Shown here: positions 34,904-45,297 of the stretch, in pieces
Position numbering within the stretch: position 1 is the stretch's first letter
Layout: each line of letters opens with the position of its first letter
DNA from: Microbacterium sp. Se63.02b
Lineage (GTDB): Bacteria; Actinomycetota; Actinomycetes; Actinomycetales; Microbacteriaceae
DNA length: 64,000 bases
Assembly (NCBI RefSeq): GCF_014171575.1
Contig: NZ_CP050453.1
Span: forward strand, 2,976,001 to 3,040,000
Direction: 5' to 3'
Notes under the pieces: model-generated
What the model was told of the DNA's origin: nothing
What the model saw: only the letters and a program-made list of their open reading frames with translations
Databases searched by the model: none
Program-made: the position numbers and the translations under genes

Positions 34904-35738
34904 ATGGCGTCATCTCCCCTCGGTCGGCCGACCCGCGGCACGACGGGGACGAACCGACTGCGGCGCAACGATCGCTGGATCGCGGCGAGCGACGCCCTGC
35001 GACGCGTCCGACCCGCTGGTCGTCGACCTCGGCTACGGCGCGAGCGGCGTCACCGTTTTCGAGCTCGCGACTCGACTCGTGCGAGTGCGGGACGACGTCG
35101 AGGTGCATGGCCTCGAGATCGACACCGCACGAGTGGCCACCGCCGACGCGCAGTTGGCCGAGGTGCGGGCTGGACGCACGCCGTTCGCGTCAGACCTCCC
35201 GGTGTCGTTCGCCCGCGGCGGGTTCGAGGTGCCGCTTCCCGCAGGACGCGAAGCCGCCGTCATCCGCGCCATGAACGTGCTGCGGCAGTACGACGAGCAG
35301 GATGTGCCCGATGCCTGGTCCCGCATGGCGGGCAGGCTCGCCCCCGGCGGTCTCCTGTTCGAGGGCACCTGCGACGAGATCGGCCGCGTCTCGAGCTGGA
35401 TCGACGTCGACGCGCACGCCGTCCCCCTGCGCTTCACGATCTCCCTGCGGCTCGCCGATCTCGAACGGCCGAGCATCGTCGCGGAACGCCTGCCGAAGGC
35501 GCTGATCCACCGCAACGTGACCGGAGAGCGGATACACGCCCTGCTCGTCGATCTCGATCGCGAATGGGATCGCGCGGCGCCGCTGTCGACGTTCGGGGCC
35601 ACTCAGCGGTTCCTCGCAGCGGTGACCGCCCTGCGCGATCAGGGGTGGCCGGTGCGCGGCGGGCGGAGTCGCTGGCGCCTGGGCGAACTCACGCTGCCCT
35701 GGGAAGCGGTCGCTCCCGCTCCGTCTGACCTCAGCTGA
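34904..35738 (+). pseudogene. SAM-dependent methyltransferase-like protein, frameshifted near the 5' end
   Basis: ATG 34904 opens 'MASSPLGRPTRGTTGTNRLR' and 'RNDRWIAASDALR', but then loses the frame. From about 35000 another frame carries the core: 'DPLVVDLGYGASGVTVFELA' (SAM-binding loop), 'VEVHGLEIDTARVA', 'IRAMNVLRQYDEQDV' and 'GRLAPGGLLFEGTCDE'. Restoring two bases in the CG-rich stretch 34999-35009, for example CGCGCG for CGCG, would give 'DALRRASDPLVV' and 278 residues. Substrate unknown. The 3' end overlaps convergent ygfZ by eight bases. Confidence 0.75.
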
Positions 35739-36858
35739 CGCCGGAGCTGCGAGGGTCCGGTGCGGAGGGACGCCGGGAGAGCCGGGTCAGGCGCGGGATG
35801 TCCGCTGTGGCTCCCGCATCCGCGGGGACGATGACCTGCTGGGACGCCGCGATGTCGACGCCCTCGGACCGCACTACCAGATCGCCGACCGGTGCGCGCC
35901 GCGACAGGATCGCCAGAGCGATGGGGCCGTCCTCGTGGTGACGGGCCACGGAGGTGAGGCGACCCACCTCGTCGTCCCCCGCGAACACCGGGTCACCCGG
36001 CTGCGGGAGCACGGCATCGCTCCCGTCGAGATGGAGGGCGGCGAGGCGACGCGGCGGATGCCCGAGGTTGTGCACCTTGGCGACGGTCTCCTGCCCGCGG
36101 TAGCACCCCTTGTTCAGATGAACCGCGCTGCGGATCCAGTCCGACTCGTGAGGGAGCGAGCGATCGTCGACCTCGGCGGCCCAGCGCGGACGCCACGCGG
36201 CGATCCGCAGCGCCTCCGCGGCGAGGATCCCGGCGAGGGCATCGCGATCGACTGCCGCCGCCAGAGCATCCGCCGACGCAGCGGTCAGCACCGCGACGCG
36301 CCAGGCGTAGTCGGCGCCGGGGTGCTCGGCGACCTCGGAGTACTGGTGTCCTCCGACGCTGATCCGCTGCCACGGATCCGCCCACACGAGAGGGACGCCG
36401 TTCGGGGCGAACGCGGCTGCGGAGGCCGTCGCTGCGATCGAGCCGGCGTCCAGGAAGCCGACCAGCTCGAGATCGGCGCGGACATCGACCGTCGCCTGCG
36501 TACGGAACTTCATGCGGGTCAGCCACGCGGCGAGCGCCTCGGCGTCTCCTGCATCGGCGATGAGCCAGGTCGAGGCCCCATCGTCGAGCACTCCGGCGGC
36601 GTGCTCGACGCGTCCCTGCGGATCGAGCACCAACAGCTCGGTGCTCTCACCCGGCGCGAGGCGCCCGACGGCCTGCGAGGTGATCGAGTCGAGCCAGATC
36701 AACCGCTCGGGGCCGGCGACCTCGATCACCGTGCGGTCGCCCAGGGGCGCGAGCGCGGCACCCTCGGCGAGACGGCGCTGCTCGCGGAAGGCGTCGCCGA
36801 AATGCGCGATCACCTCGCCGTCGGAGATCGCACCGTGCAGGGCGCCGAAACCGCCCAC
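35731..36858 (-). CDS. ygfZ: Folate-binding YgfZ family protein
   Basis: GTG 36858, one base after the upstream stop, begins a 375-residue protein. It is related to the glycine-cleavage T-protein: 'DRTVIEVAGPERLIWLDSIT', 'TELLVLDPQGRVEHAAGVL', and the YgfZ signature 'KGCYRGQETVAKVHNLGHPP' with its conserved Cys. YgfZ proteins use tetrahydrofolate to help assemble or repair iron-sulphur enzymes. The gene forms an operon with the nitrobindin-like gene upstream. Confidence 0.88.
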   Translation of the reverse strand: MGGFGALHGAISDGEVIAHFGDAFREQRRLAEGAALAPLGDRTVIEVAGPERLIWLDSITSQAVGRLAPGESTELLVLDPQGRVEHAAGVLDDGASTWLIADAGDAEALAAWLTRMKFRTQATVDVRADLELVGFLDAGSIAATASAAAFAPNGVPLVWADPWQRISVGGHQYSEVAEHPGADYAWRVAVLTAASADALAAAVDRDALAGILAAEALRIAAWRPRWAAEVDDRSLPHESDWIRSAVHLNKGCYRGQETVAKVHNLGHPPRRLAALHLDGSDAVLPQPGDPVFAGDDEVGRLTSVARHHEDGPIALAILSRRAPVGDLVVRSEGVDIAASQQVIVPADAGATADIPRLTRLSRRPSAPDPRSSGVS

Positions 36859-36859
36859 G

Positions 36860-37462
36860 TCACACCTTCGCCAGTCGCGCCGACGCGTGCGAGCGCAACG
36901 GGGTGCCGAGCGCGGCGATGTCCCACGCCCACAGCAGATGCCCGTCGACGAGTCCGTACATCCGCGACGACGCGGTGTGCACCTTCGCCCCCGCACTGCG
37001 GACGACGGCATCGGAGCCGATGTCGATGCGGGGGCCGTTGATCTCGCCGATGTACAGCTCCAGAGCGCCGTCGGCGTGCGCGAGGGACACCTCGATCGGG
37101 AAGCCGCCGCTCGGCGCGCGCAGTGTCTCGACGTCATCGACCGTGCGTCGCACAGCCGGCGCCGTCGGCGGGAGCAGCGCCGGGCCGGGATCCGCGGCCG
37201 TCGCAGGGCGGGCGAGTCGCCAGAAGCCCGTCTCTGCGAGCAGTGCCGTCGCCGGGGCGCCATCCTCGGAGAGGAACGTGGCCGTGCCCGAATAGTTCAG
37301 GAAGGGCCCGCCGTCGTGGCTGAAGCTGACGCGGTGCGTGAACTCGCCCTGCAGACGTTCGTCGCCGACGGGGTAGTCGATGACTCCGGTCCCCTCCCAC
37401 ACGCCGATCAACCACGCGAACGGCGCGAGGTCGGCGGGGAGGTCGGTGGGAAGTTCGATCAC
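36860..37462 (-). CDS. FABP-like / nitrobindin family heme-binding protein
   Basis: The 200-residue protein has the family start 'LAPFAWLIGVWEGTGVIDYP' with the GxWxGxG motif, then strands 'FTHRVSFSHDGGPFLNYSG' and 'SSRMYGLVDGHLLWAWDIAA', typical of the ten-strand DUF1794/nitrobindin barrel. The His of 'SFSHDG' could be relevant to heme, but the known axial His lies near the C-terminus and is not certain here. It ends two bases before ygfZ. Confidence 0.85.
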   Translation of the reverse strand: MIELPTDLPADLAPFAWLIGVWEGTGVIDYPVGDERLQGEFTHRVSFSHDGGPFLNYSGTATFLSEDGAPATALLAETGFWRLARPATAADPGPALLPPTAPAVRRTVDDVETLRAPSGGFPIEVSLAHADGALELYIGEINGPRIDIGSDAVVRSAGAKVHTASSRMYGLVDGHLLWAWDIAALGTPLRSHASARLAKV

Positions 37463-37469
37463 GATCGCG

Positions 37470-37583
37470 TCAGCGCTGGCCGCGGAAGAGGTTGCGGAGC
37501 ACCACTGCCGAGACGAAAACGATAGCGAGGCTCGCGAGGCCCAGCAGGCCGATGAAGAAGATTTCGAGCGCCATGAGGTCCAT
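37470..37583 (-). CDS. Small single-helix membrane protein
   Basis: ATG 37583 with AAGGTGG upstream encodes 37 residues, 'MDLMALEIFFIGLLGLASLA' then 'IVFVSAVVLRNLFRGQR': one membrane helix and a basic tail. It ends seven bases before the nitrobindin-like gene on the same strand, so it is probably the first gene of that operon. Function unknown. Confidence 0.55.
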   Translation of the reverse strand: MDLMALEIFFIGLLGLASLAIVFVSAVVLRNLFRGQR

Positions 37584-37612
37584 GCGATCCACCTTACCGC
37601 GCCGCGCCGAGG

Positions 37613-37903
37613 TCAGGTCGGGATCAGCGCGGCGACGCCGAAGCCCACGGAGATGACGCCCATCAGCAGCAGAGCGCCGACGACGCTGCTCGCCACGCGG
37701 AAGATGAAGCCCTGCGTTCGCCCGTACCAGAGCTGCACGGCGAAGGACAGCAGCACGACACCGCCGAAGCCGACCAGCATCCACGGGACGCGCCACTCCT
37801 CCGGCACGAAGATCCCGATCGCCACGGTCGCGACGAACGCCGCCGCCCACACGACGATCACACCGACGAACGCGTTGCGCGGTGCGAGTGCTGGTTCCGT
37901 CAT
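37613..37903 (-). CDS. Conserved membrane protein, three helices
   Basis: ATG 37903 gives 96 residues; an earlier ATG at 37921 lacks a ribosome site. Three hydrophobic helices are visible at about residues 13-33, 41-60 and 70-92. 'RTQGFIFRVASSVVGALLLM' is a typical short loop and helix. Actinobacterial proteins of this size and layout have no known function. It is divergent from the glnR-like gene. Confidence 0.7.
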   Translation of the reverse strand: MTEPALAPRNAFVGVIVVWAAAFVATVAIGIFVPEEWRVPWMLVGFGGVVLLSFAVQLWYGRTQGFIFRVASSVVGALLLMGVISVGFGVAALIPT

Positions 37904-37976
37904 GACACCATTGTTGCGCATCCGCTCCCGGTATCATGGCGGCACGGCGTCGATCCCACGTCGGTGAGGAGTGCGC

Positions 37977-38660
37977 GTGGCCCTGGTCCTGGTTCTGACC
38001 AATGCTCCGCTCTCGGAGCAGGTCCTGCCCGCTCTGGAGCTGCTGAGCCATAAGGCGCGCCAGATTCCGGCTGAGCCTGCGCAACTGGTCAACGCCCCCG
38101 ACTACGACGTCGTCATGGTCGACGGGCGCCACGACCTGGTCGCGGCGAAGTCGCTCTGCCGTCTTCTGCGCGCGACAGGTCAGGATGCGCCGCTGCTGCT
38201 CGTCGTCACAGAGGGAGGCATGAGCGCCCTCTCCGGCGACTGGGGGATCGACGACGTGCTGCTCGTGACCGCGGGGCCCGCCGAGATCGACGCGCGTCTC
38301 CGGTTGGCGCTGGCTCGACGCGACGAGGTCGCCGAGCCCGCACGCGTGCAGGCATCCGGCGTCACGATCGACGAGCAGTCCTACTCCGCGAAGCTGCGCG
38401 GCAGGCCGTTGGACCTCACGTACAAGGAGTTCCAGCTGCTGCACTTCCTCGCCACCCACCCTTCACGCGTGTTCACGCGGGAGCAGCTGCTGAGCGAGGT
38501 CTGGGGCTACGACTACTTCGGCGGCACCCGCACGGTCGACGTGCACGTACGACGGCTCAGGGCGAAGCTCGGCGACCAGGAGCAGATCATCGGCACCGTG
38601 CGCAATGTCGGCTACCGCTTCAACGTCAACGAGGACGACAGCGTCGTCGCGGCCCGGTGA
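37977..38660 (+). CDS. glnR: GlnR-like OmpR-family transcriptional regulator
   Basis: GTG 37977 is six bases after GTGAGGA, better than GTG 37971. The 227-residue protein opens '[20 protein letters not shown]', with '[20 protein letters not shown]' and '[20 protein letters not shown]', matching GlnR receiver domains, which lack the usual phosphorylation pocket. The winged helix follows: '[20 protein letters not shown]' and '[15 protein letters not shown]'. GlnR controls nitrogen genes in actinobacteria and cross-talks with phosphate control. No kinase is adjacent, as expected for an orphan regulator. Confidence 0.8.
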   Translation: MALVLVLTNAPLSEQVLPALELLSHKARQIPAEPAQLVNAPDYDVVMVDGRHDLVAAKSLCRLLRATGQDAPLLLVVTEGGMSALSGDWGIDDVLLVTAGPAEIDARLRLALARRDEVAEPARVQASGVTIDEQSYSAKLRGRPLDLTYKEFQLLHFLATHPSRVFTREQLLSEVWGYDYFGGTRTVDVHVRRLRAKLGDQEQIIGTVRNVGYRFNVNEDDSVVAAR

Positions 38661-38703
38661 GAGGGAGCGCTCGTTCACACGGGCGTCACCTGGCGGTGCT
38701 TAG

Positions 38704-40878
38704 ATGTACCCCATGATCGATCCCGCACTCGCCGACGCCGGCCTCGGTGACGCCGAAGACGACGACTTCGACGCCATCGAGTCGCCCGACTCCCAGCTTC
38801 CCGACCATCGCTACCTGGATCGCGAGCTGAGCTGGCTCGCGTTCAACCAGCGCGTGCTGGAACTCGCCGAGGATCCGTCGCTGCCCGAGCTCGAGCGGGC
38901 GAACTTCCTGGCGATCTTCGCCAGCAACCTCGACGAGTTCTTCATGGTGCGCGTCGCCGGACTCAAGCGACGCATCATGACGGGTCTCGCCGTGCCGACG
39001 AACATCGGCCGCTCCCCTGTCGACGCGCTCGCCGACATCTCGCGCGAGGCGCACGCGCTCCAGCTTCGCCACGCCGACGCGTGGAACACCCTCGTGCGCC
39101 CCGCCCTCGCCGATTCCGGCATCGAGATCACCGACTGGTCCGAACTCACCGACGAGGAGCGATCCGGGCTGTCCGACTATTTCCAGGCCCAGGTGTTCCC
39201 GGTCCTCATGCCACTCGCCGTCGATCCTGCGCACCCGTTCCCGTACATCTCCGGCCTGTCGCTGAACCTCGCGATCCGCATCCGCAACGCCCGCACCGGC
39301 CGGCAGGAGTTCGCACGTCTCAAGGTTCCGCCGATGCTCCCCCGCTTCGTGGAGGTTCCCGGTGGCGGCGAGATCAAGCGCTTCCTGCGCCTCGAGGAAC
39401 TCATCGCGAACCACCTCGGCGACCTGTTCCCGGGCATGGAGGTGCTCGACCACCACGCGTTCCGCCTCACCCGGAACGAAGACGTCGAGATCGAGGAAGA
39501 CGAGAGCGAGAACCTGATCCAGGCGCTCGAGGCCGAACTGCTGCGTCGCCGCTTCGGTCCGCCGATCCGCCTCGAGATCACCGACGACATGGACGATGTC
39601 ACGATGGATCTCCTGGTCCGCGAACTCGACATCACCGACCTCGAGGTCTACCGCCTCCCTGGTCCGCTCGACCTCCGAGGCCTGTTCGACCTCTCGCGCA
39701 TCGACCGCCCCGACCTGCGCTACCCGCCCCATCTGCCCACCACCGCCGTGGCGTTCCAGCCCGCCGGTTCGAGCACGCGCGCCGACATCTTCAAGGCGAT
39801 CCGCAAGTCGGACGTGCTCGTGCACCACCCGTACGAGTCGTTCACGACCAGCGTGCAGGCGTTCCTCGAGCAGGCTGCACGCGACCCGCACGTGCTCGCG
39901 ATCAAGCAGACGCTGTACCGCACCTCGGGTGACAGCCCCATCGTGCAGGCTCTGATCGACGCTGCCGAAGCCGGAAAGCAGGTGCTCGCCCTCGTCGAGG
40001 TGAAGGCCCGGTTCGACGAGGCCAACAACATCGTGTGGGCGCGCAAGCTCGAGAAGGCCGGCGTGCACGTGGTCTACGGTCTCGTCGGGCTCAAGACGCA
40101 CTGCAAGCTCGCCCTCGTGATCCGCGAGGAAGACGGGATGCTGCGCCACTACTCACACGTCGGCACCGGCAACTACAACCCCAAGACCAGCCGCATCTAC
40201 GAAGACTTCGGGCTGTTCACCGCCGACGCACAGGTCGGGAAGGACCTGACGCGACTGTTCAACGAGCTCAGCGGCTACGCGATCGAGAAGAAATTCAAGC
40301 GGCTTCTCGTCGCCCCGCTCCACCTCCGCAAGGGACTCATCCGGCAGATCGACGCCGAACGCAAGAACGCGGAGGCCGGGACCCCCGCGCACATCCGCAT
40401 CAAGGTGAACTCGATGGTCGACGAGGAGATCATCGACGCGCTCTACCGCGCCAGCGCGGCCGGAGTGAAGGTCGACGTCTGGGTCCGCGGCATCTGCAGT
40501 CTGCGCACCGACCTGGAGGGCATCAGCGACAACATCACCGTGCGCAGCATCCTCGGCCGGTACCTCGAGCATTCGCGCATCTTCGCCTTCGAGAACGGCG
40601 GCGACCCGCAGGTGTACATCGGCAGCGCCGACATGATGCACCGCAACCTCGACCGCCGCGTCGAGGCGCTCGTGCGGGTCACCGACCCCGCTCACCTCAA
40701 GGAGCTGCAGACGTTCTTCGACCTGGCCATGGACGCAGGGACCACGTCGTGGCACCTCGGCGCCGGCGGCGTCTGGGAACGCCACGCCGTCGACGCGGAG
40801 GGGAAGCCCCTGATCGACCTGCAGGATAAGACCATGGGGTTGATCCAGCGGCGTCGTCGCGCGCGGGCGGTGCGATGA
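38704..40878 (+). CDS. ppk1: Polyphosphate kinase
   Basis: The 724-residue enzyme has the usual domain order: '[20 protein letters not shown]', '[19 protein letters not shown]', the core with '[20 protein letters not shown]', and '[20 protein letters not shown]' with the autophosphorylated His. The C-terminal domain has '[20 protein letters not shown]'. It makes polyphosphate from ATP. Start may be ATG 38704 or 38713; TTAGAT seven bases before 38713 would allow a leaderless mRNA from the later one. The next gene overlaps by four bases. Confidence 0.93.
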   Translation: MYPMIDPALADAGLGDAEDDDFDAIESPDSQLPDHRYLDRELSWLAFNQRVLELAEDPSLPELERANFLAIFASNLDEFFMVRVAGLKRRIMTGLAVPTNIGRSPVDALADISREAHALQLRHADAWNTLVRPALADSGIEITDWSELTDEERSGLSDYFQAQVFPVLMPLAVDPAHPFPYISGLSLNLAIRIRNARTGRQEFARLKVPPMLPRFVEVPGGGEIKRFLRLEELIANHLGDLFPGMEVLDHHAFRLTRNEDVEIEEDESENLIQALEAELLRRRFGPPIRLEITDDMDDVTMDLLVRELDITDLEVYRLPGPLDLRGLFDLSRIDRPDLRYPPHLPTTAVAFQPAGSSTRADIFKAIRKSDVLVHHPYESFTTSVQAFLEQAARDPHVLAIKQTLYRTSGDSPIVQALIDAAEAGKQVLALVEVKARFDEANNIVWARKLEKAGVHVVYGLVGLKTHCKLALVIREEDGMLRHYSHVGTGNYNPKTSRIYEDFGLFTADAQVGKDLTRLFNELSGYAIEKKFKRLLVAPLHLRKGLIRQIDAERKNAEAGTPAHIRIKVNSMVDEEIIDALYRASAAGVKVDVWVRGICSLRTDLEGISDNITVRSILGRYLEHSRIFAFENGGDPQVYIGSADMMHRNLDRRVEALVRVTDPAHLKELQTFFDLAMDAGTTSWHLGAGGVWERHAVDAEGKPLIDLQDKTMGLIQRRRRARAVR

Positions 40879-41864
40879 CCGGGCGGCAGCTGCAGCTCCC
40901 GCCAGACGCCGTCACGACGGCGAAGTGGGCGGAGAAGGCCGTGTACGCCGCGGGTGCCGTGGTCTGGCGCATCGTCGACGGCAAGCTCCGGATCCTCCTC
41001 ATCCACCGCACGAAGTACCGCGACGTCACGCTGCCCAAGGGCAAGGTCGATCCCGGCGAGATGCTCGCCGAGACGGCCGTGCGCGAGGTGCACGAGGAGA
41101 CCGGCATCCGGGTCTCGCTCGGCGTTCCGGTCGGTGTGAGTCGGTATCACCTGGCGTCGCAGAAGCAGAAGATCGTGCATTACTGGGCAGCCGAGGCGAC
41201 GGAAGAGGCGATCCGCGCGTCGACGTTCGTGCCGAACCGCGAGATCGCAGCGGTCGAATGGGTCAGCGTCAAGAAGGCCCGTTCGCGTCTGAGCTACCCC
41301 GTGGATCTCGAGATCCTGGACTTCTTCTCGAACCTCGTGGACGACGGCGTGCTCCGCACCTTCCCCGTGATCGCGCTCCGGCATGCGAAGGCGCTCTCGC
41401 GATCGAGTTGGGACCGTGCGGATGCGGCGCGACCACTGACCGAGCGCGGACGTACGCAGGCCAAGTCCATCGTCGGACCGCTGCGCGCCTTCGGCGTGCG
41501 CAAGATCGTCACCAGCGATGCCGTCCGCTGCGTGGAGACCATCACCCCGCTGGCCAAGGCACTCGCGCGCAAGCCCGTGAAGACCGAGAAGATCAGTCAG
41601 GATGCGTGGGAGGACGGCACCGCCGATCTCCGCGCGGTCGTGGGTCGACGCGTACGCTCCGGGAAGCCGGCGGTGCTGTGCAGCCACGGCCCCGTGCTCC
41701 CCGGCCTGCTGTCGGAGATCGCTCTGGCCACCGGCACCCTCCACGGGTCCTACCTCGGAAGCGCGGCGGACCTCGAACCCGCCGCCTTCTCTGTCGTGCA
41801 CCTCTCGGCCACGAATCCCGGCTCCGGCATCATCGCGATCGAGACGCACATCCCCAAGGTCTGA
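40875..41864 (+). CDS. NUDIX hydrolase fused to histidine phosphatase domain (MutT1-like)
   Basis: The 329-residue protein has an N-terminal NUDIX domain with the box '[20 protein letters not shown]' followed by TG, and a C-terminal phosphatase domain with '[12 protein letters not shown]' (the RH active site) and '[14 protein letters not shown]'. This fusion is known in actinobacteria as MutT1, which hydrolyses 8-oxo-dGTP and diadenosine polyphosphates. Gene overlap with ppk1 (ATGA) suggests co-expression and a link to polyphosphate metabolism. Confidence 0.88.
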   Translation: MTGRQLQLPPDAVTTAKWAEKAVYAAGAVVWRIVDGKLRILLIHRTKYRDVTLPKGKVDPGEMLAETAVREVHEETGIRVSLGVPVGVSRYHLASQKQKIVHYWAAEATEEAIRASTFVPNREIAAVEWVSVKKARSRLSYPVDLEILDFFSNLVDDGVLRTFPVIALRHAKALSRSSWDRADAARPLTERGRTQAKSIVGPLRAFGVRKIVTSDAVRCVETITPLAKALARKPVKTEKISQDAWEDGTADLRAVVGRRVRSGKPAVLCSHGPVLPGLLSEIALATGTLHGSYLGSAADLEPAAFSVVHLSATNPGSGIIAIETHIPKV

Positions 41865-41908
41865 CGACCCCCGGATTCTCGCGGGAGCACCCCAGAGAGT
41901 CGCTCGTC

Positions 41909-41930
41909 GTTCACCTGCCGTTCACCTGCT
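41909..41930 (+). promoter_or_regulatory. PHO box upstream of pstS (RegX3/PhoP-type direct repeats)
   Basis: GTTCACCTGCC and GTTCACCTGCT are adjacent 11-base direct repeats. GTTCACC repeats with this spacing are the known actinobacterial PHO box, bound by the phosphate response regulator. The box lies 85 bases upstream of the pstS start, and the matching regulator regX3 is at 31,201. Confidence 0.88.
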
Positions 41931-42014
41931 CGGGAGAGTCTCGTTAACCGTCGCCCATAGCGTCACTGTGTGCCCTGCACCGGGCCCCACCCATCCAAGA
42001 TCGAAGGATCCACA

Positions 42015-43121
42015 GTGAAGATCTCCCGAATCGCACGAATCGGCGCCATCGGCGCCGTCGCCGCTCTCGCTCTCGCCGGCTGCGCCGCGAACGAAGGCGG
42101 CACCGGTTCCACCGAAGCTCCCACCTCCGATGTCGCCGCCGTCAGCGGCTCCCTGGTCGGCGCTGGTGCGTCGTCGCAGCAGGTCGCCATCCAGGCATGG
42201 ACCGCCGAGTTCCAGAAGACCAACCCCGACGCCCAGGTCGAGTACGACCCGCAGGGTTCGGGCGGCGGCCGTGAGTCGTTCCAGCAGGGCGCGGTCAACT
42301 TCGCCGGTTCCGACCGTGCGTTCAAGACCGACGAGATCGCCGCGGGCGGCTTCGGCGCGTGCGTCGACGGCTCCGACCTGATCGAGGTCCCCGCCTACGT
42401 GTCCCCGATCGCCATCGTCTTCTCGCTCGACGGCGTGGACGAACTGAACCTCGACGCCGCGACCATCGCGTCGATCTTCGCCGGCAAGATCACCAACTGG
42501 AACGACCCGGCGATCGCGAAGGACAACCCCGACGCCACGCTCCCCGACCTCGCCATCACGCCCGTGCACCGCTCGGACAAGTCGGGCACCACCGGCAACT
42601 TCACCGACTACCTCGCGCAGACCGCGGGTGACGTGTGGACGGCAGGCAGCGTCGAGGAGTGGCCGGCCGACCTCGGCGGCGAGTCCGCGGAGAAGACGTC
42701 CGGCGTCGCCAACGCCGTCAAGGGCGGACAGGGCCTCATCGGCTACATCGACTCCTCGCAGGCCGCGGACTTCTCGGCCGTCAACGTCAAGGTCGGCGAC
42801 AACTTCGTGCCGCACTCGGCCGAGGGCGCCGCTGCCGCGCTCGACGCCTCGAAGATCGAGGACGGCCGCACCGACGGCGACCTCGCCTTCGCGATCGACC
42901 GCACCACGACCGCCGACGGCGCGTACCCGGTGCTGCTCGTCAGCTACCTCATCGGCTGCGCCGAGTACGAGGACGAGAACATCGCCGCGCTGACCAAGGC
43001 GTTCTTCACCACGGCGATCAGCGCCGAGGGCCAGGACGTCGCCGCGACCAACGCGGGCAGCGCCCCGATCTCGGACGACCTGCGCACGCAGGCCCAGGCT
43101 GCGATCGACCTCATCAAGTGA
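42015..43121 (+). CDS. pstS: Phosphate ABC transporter substrate-binding lipoprotein PstS
   Basis: GTG 42015 (GAAGGATC upstream) starts a signal peptide with lipobox 'LALAGC' (Cys23); the longer frame from 41970 is rejected. The 368-residue protein has phosphate-site segments 'LVGAGASSQQVAIQAW', 'DPQGSGGGRESFQQGAVNFA' and 'PVHRSDKSGTTGNFTDYLA'. It captures phosphate outside the membrane for PstCAB. A PHO box lies upstream and a strong hairpin follows the stop. Confidence 0.93.
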   Translation: MKISRIARIGAIGAVAALALAGCAANEGGTGSTEAPTSDVAAVSGSLVGAGASSQQVAIQAWTAEFQKTNPDAQVEYDPQGSGGGRESFQQGAVNFAGSDRAFKTDEIAAGGFGACVDGSDLIEVPAYVSPIAIVFSLDGVDELNLDAATIASIFAGKITNWNDPAIAKDNPDATLPDLAITPVHRSDKSGTTGNFTDYLAQTAGDVWTAGSVEEWPADLGGESAEKTSGVANAVKGGQGLIGYIDSSQAADFSAVNVKVGDNFVPHSAEGAAAALDASKIEDGRTDGDLAFAIDRTTTADGAYPVLLVSYLIGCAEYEDENIAALTKAFFTTAISAEGQDVAATNAGSAPISDDLRTQAQAAIDLIK

Positions 43122-43127
43122 GTCAGT

Positions 43128-43167
43128 GACGGTCTCCGGGATGCCATGCGGCATCCCGGAGACCGTC
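43128..43167 (+). terminator. Strong hairpin between pstS and pstC
   Basis: GACGGTCTCCGGGATGCC and GGCATCCCGGAGACCGTC form a perfect 18-bp stem with an ATGC loop. No T run follows. It probably stabilises the pstS mRNA end or partly terminates, so more PstS than PstCAB is made. Confidence 0.7.
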
Positions 43168-43213
43168 TGCTCGCGTCAGACACCCGATCTCCACTGAGCA
43201 GGAAGCAGCTCCC

Positions 43214-44164
43214 ATGACAGCCACGACCTCGCCGGCGTCGACGCGCATCGTCGCGAAGAAGCGCGCCGGCGACCTCTGGTTCTCCGGCACGGCGGTCGCC
43301 GCCGGATCCATGATCATGATCACGCTGGCCGCGGTCGCGATCTTCCTCATCGTGCAGTCCATACCGGCATTCACCGCAACGTCGGAAGATGCCTCCCTGC
43401 TCAAGACCAACTTCTGGGACTACGTCGGCCCGCTGCTTTTCGGCACCGTCTGGGCCGCGTTCCTCGCGCTGCTTCTCGCGGTGCCGCTGTCGCTCGGGGT
43501 CGCGCTCTTCATCACCCACTACGCCCCCCGCCGCCTCGCGCAGGGCCTGGGTTACATCGTCGACCTGCTGGCCGCCGTCCCCTCGGTCGTGTTCGGCCTC
43601 TGGGGCATCCTGGTCCTGGCGCCGGCCGTCCAGCCGATCTACGTCTGGCTGAACACGAACGCCTCATGGATCCCGCTCTTCGGCGGTGTCGTCTCACCCA
43701 CCGGGCGCACGATCCTCACCGCCGCCATGGTGCTCGCGGTCATGGTCGTCCCGATCATCACGGCCATCTGCCGCGAGATCTTCCTGCAGACCCCTCGCCT
43801 CCACGAAGAGGCGGCCCTCGCGCTCGGCGCCACCCGCTGGGAGATGGTGCGCATGGCCGTGCTGCCCTTCGGCCGCTCCGGCATCGTCTCCGCCTCCATG
43901 CTGGGCCTCGGCCGAGCACTCGGAGAGACCATGGCCGTCGCGATGGTCCTCTCGGTGAGCAAGGCCGTGACCTTCGAACTGCTCACCTCGACGAACCCCT
44001 CCACGATCGCAGCGAACATCGCGCTGACGTTCCCCGAGGCCTATCAGGTCAACATCAACATCCTCATCGCGACCGGTCTGATCCTGTTCGTCGTGACGTT
44101 CGCGGTGAACGCTCTCGCACGCTGGTTCGTGAACCGCCGCAAGGAATTCTCGGGAGCGAACTGA
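43214..44164 (+). CDS. pstC: Phosphate ABC transporter permease PstC
   Basis: The 316-residue permease has six predicted membrane helices and the inner-membrane coupling loop 'EEAALALGATRWEMVRMAVL' followed by 'PFGRSG', characteristic of PstC. The N-terminal cytoplasmic part is short. GAGCAGGAAG precedes the ATG. It is followed after one base by pstA. Confidence 0.92.
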   Translation: MTATTSPASTRIVAKKRAGDLWFSGTAVAAGSMIMITLAAVAIFLIVQSIPAFTATSEDASLLKTNFWDYVGPLLFGTVWAAFLALLLAVPLSLGVALFITHYAPRRLAQGLGYIVDLLAAVPSVVFGLWGILVLAPAVQPIYVWLNTNASWIPLFGGVVSPTGRTILTAAMVLAVMVVPIITAICREIFLQTPRLHEEAALALGATRWEMVRMAVLPFGRSGIVSASMLGLGRALGETMAVAMVLSVSKAVTFELLTSTNPSTIAANIALTFPEAYQVNINILIATGLILFVVTFAVNALARWFVNRRKEFSGAN

Positions 44165-44165
44165 C

Positions 44166-45269
44166 ATGACCGTTACCGCCCCCGAATCGGCCCGCACGGC
44201 CAGCGCCGCACCTTCGAGCCTGTCGCTCAGCTCGGGGCACCTCCCCCGCTGGGCACCCTGGGCGCTCCTCGCGGTCTCGCTGCTGATCGGCTTCACGCCG
44301 TTCGCCCTGGAATCCCTGGCCAGCGGCACCGACCTCAACATCGCGGGCTCCGTGGTCCTCGGCGCCGTCATCTACCTCGTGCTCATCTACGTGATGTCGC
44401 GCATCATCGAGGGCTCCCGGAAGGCGCTCGACCGCCTGGTCACGGGTATCGTCACCTCGGCGTTCGCGATCGCGATGGTGCCCCTCGTCTCGGTCGCCAT
44501 CACGGTGGTCGCCAACGGCGTCGCCCGCTTCGACGGACTGTTCTTCTCGTCCTCGATGCGCGGCGTCCTCGGCGAGGGCGGAGGCGCCCTGCACGCCATC
44601 ATCGGCACGCTGCTGGTGACGCTCGCCGCGGCGATCATCTCGATCCCGATCGGCCTGATGACGGCGGTCTACCTGGTCGAGTACGGCAAGGGCGGGCGCA
44701 TGGCCCGCACCATCACGTTCCTCGTCGACGTGATGACGGGCATCCCGTCGATCGTCGCCGGTCTGTTCGCCTACGCGGTGTTCGCCCTCATCTTCGGCCC
44801 TGGCGTCCGCATGGGCATCGCGGGGTCCGTGGCCCTCGCCGTGCTCATGATCCCGGTCGTCGTGCGGTCGACCGAGGAGATGCTGCGCCTCGTCCCGAAC
44901 GAGCTGCGTGAGGCCTCATACGCCCTCGGTGTGCCGAAGTGGCTCACGATCGTCAAGGTGGTCCTTCCGACCTCGATCGCCGGCATCACGACGGGTGTGA
45001 TGCTCGCCATCTCCCGCGTGATCGGCGAGACCGCCCCGCTGCTCCTCACGGCCGGCTTCACCGACGCCATGAACTACAACCTCTTCAGCGGCCGCATGCA
45101 GACCCTCCCCGTGTTCACGTACTCGCAGTACGCGTACCAGGGCATCCCCGCGGAGGCATACGTGGAGCGGGCATGGGCAGCCGCCCTGACGCTCATCATC
45201 ATCGTCATGCTGCTCAACCTGATCGCGCGCCTCGTCGCGAAGATCTTCGCCCCCAAGACCGGCCGCTGA
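44166..45269 (+). CDS. pstA: Phosphate ABC transporter permease PstA
   Basis: The 367-residue permease has an extended N-terminus with two extra helices before the usual six (about residues 28-48 and 58-80), a form seen in actinobacteria. The coupling loop reads '[20 protein letters not shown]' and 'VLPTSIAGI'. It pairs with PstC to form the channel. Confidence 0.92.
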   Translation: MTVTAPESARTASAAPSSLSLSSGHLPRWAPWALLAVSLLIGFTPFALESLASGTDLNIAGSVVLGAVIYLVLIYVMSRIIEGSRKALDRLVTGIVTSAFAIAMVPLVSVAITVVANGVARFDGLFFSSSMRGVLGEGGGALHAIIGTLLVTLAAAIISIPIGLMTAVYLVEYGKGGRMARTITFLVDVMTGIPSIVAGLFAYAVFALIFGPGVRMGIAGSVALAVLMIPVVVRSTEEMLRLVPNELREASYALGVPKWLTIVKVVLPTSIAGITTGVMLAISRVIGETAPLLLTAGFTDAMNYNLFSGRMQTLPVFTYSQYAYQGIPAEAYVERAWAAALTLIIIVMLLNLIARLVAKIFAPKTGR

Positions 45270-45297
45270 GCCCTCACCCGACAAGCAAGGAACAGCA

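Noticed and set aside
38686..40149. Long reverse-strand open frame opposite ppk1
   Set aside because: It mirrors the codon structure of ppk1 and has no recognisable protein features; long antisense frames are common in GC-rich DNA.
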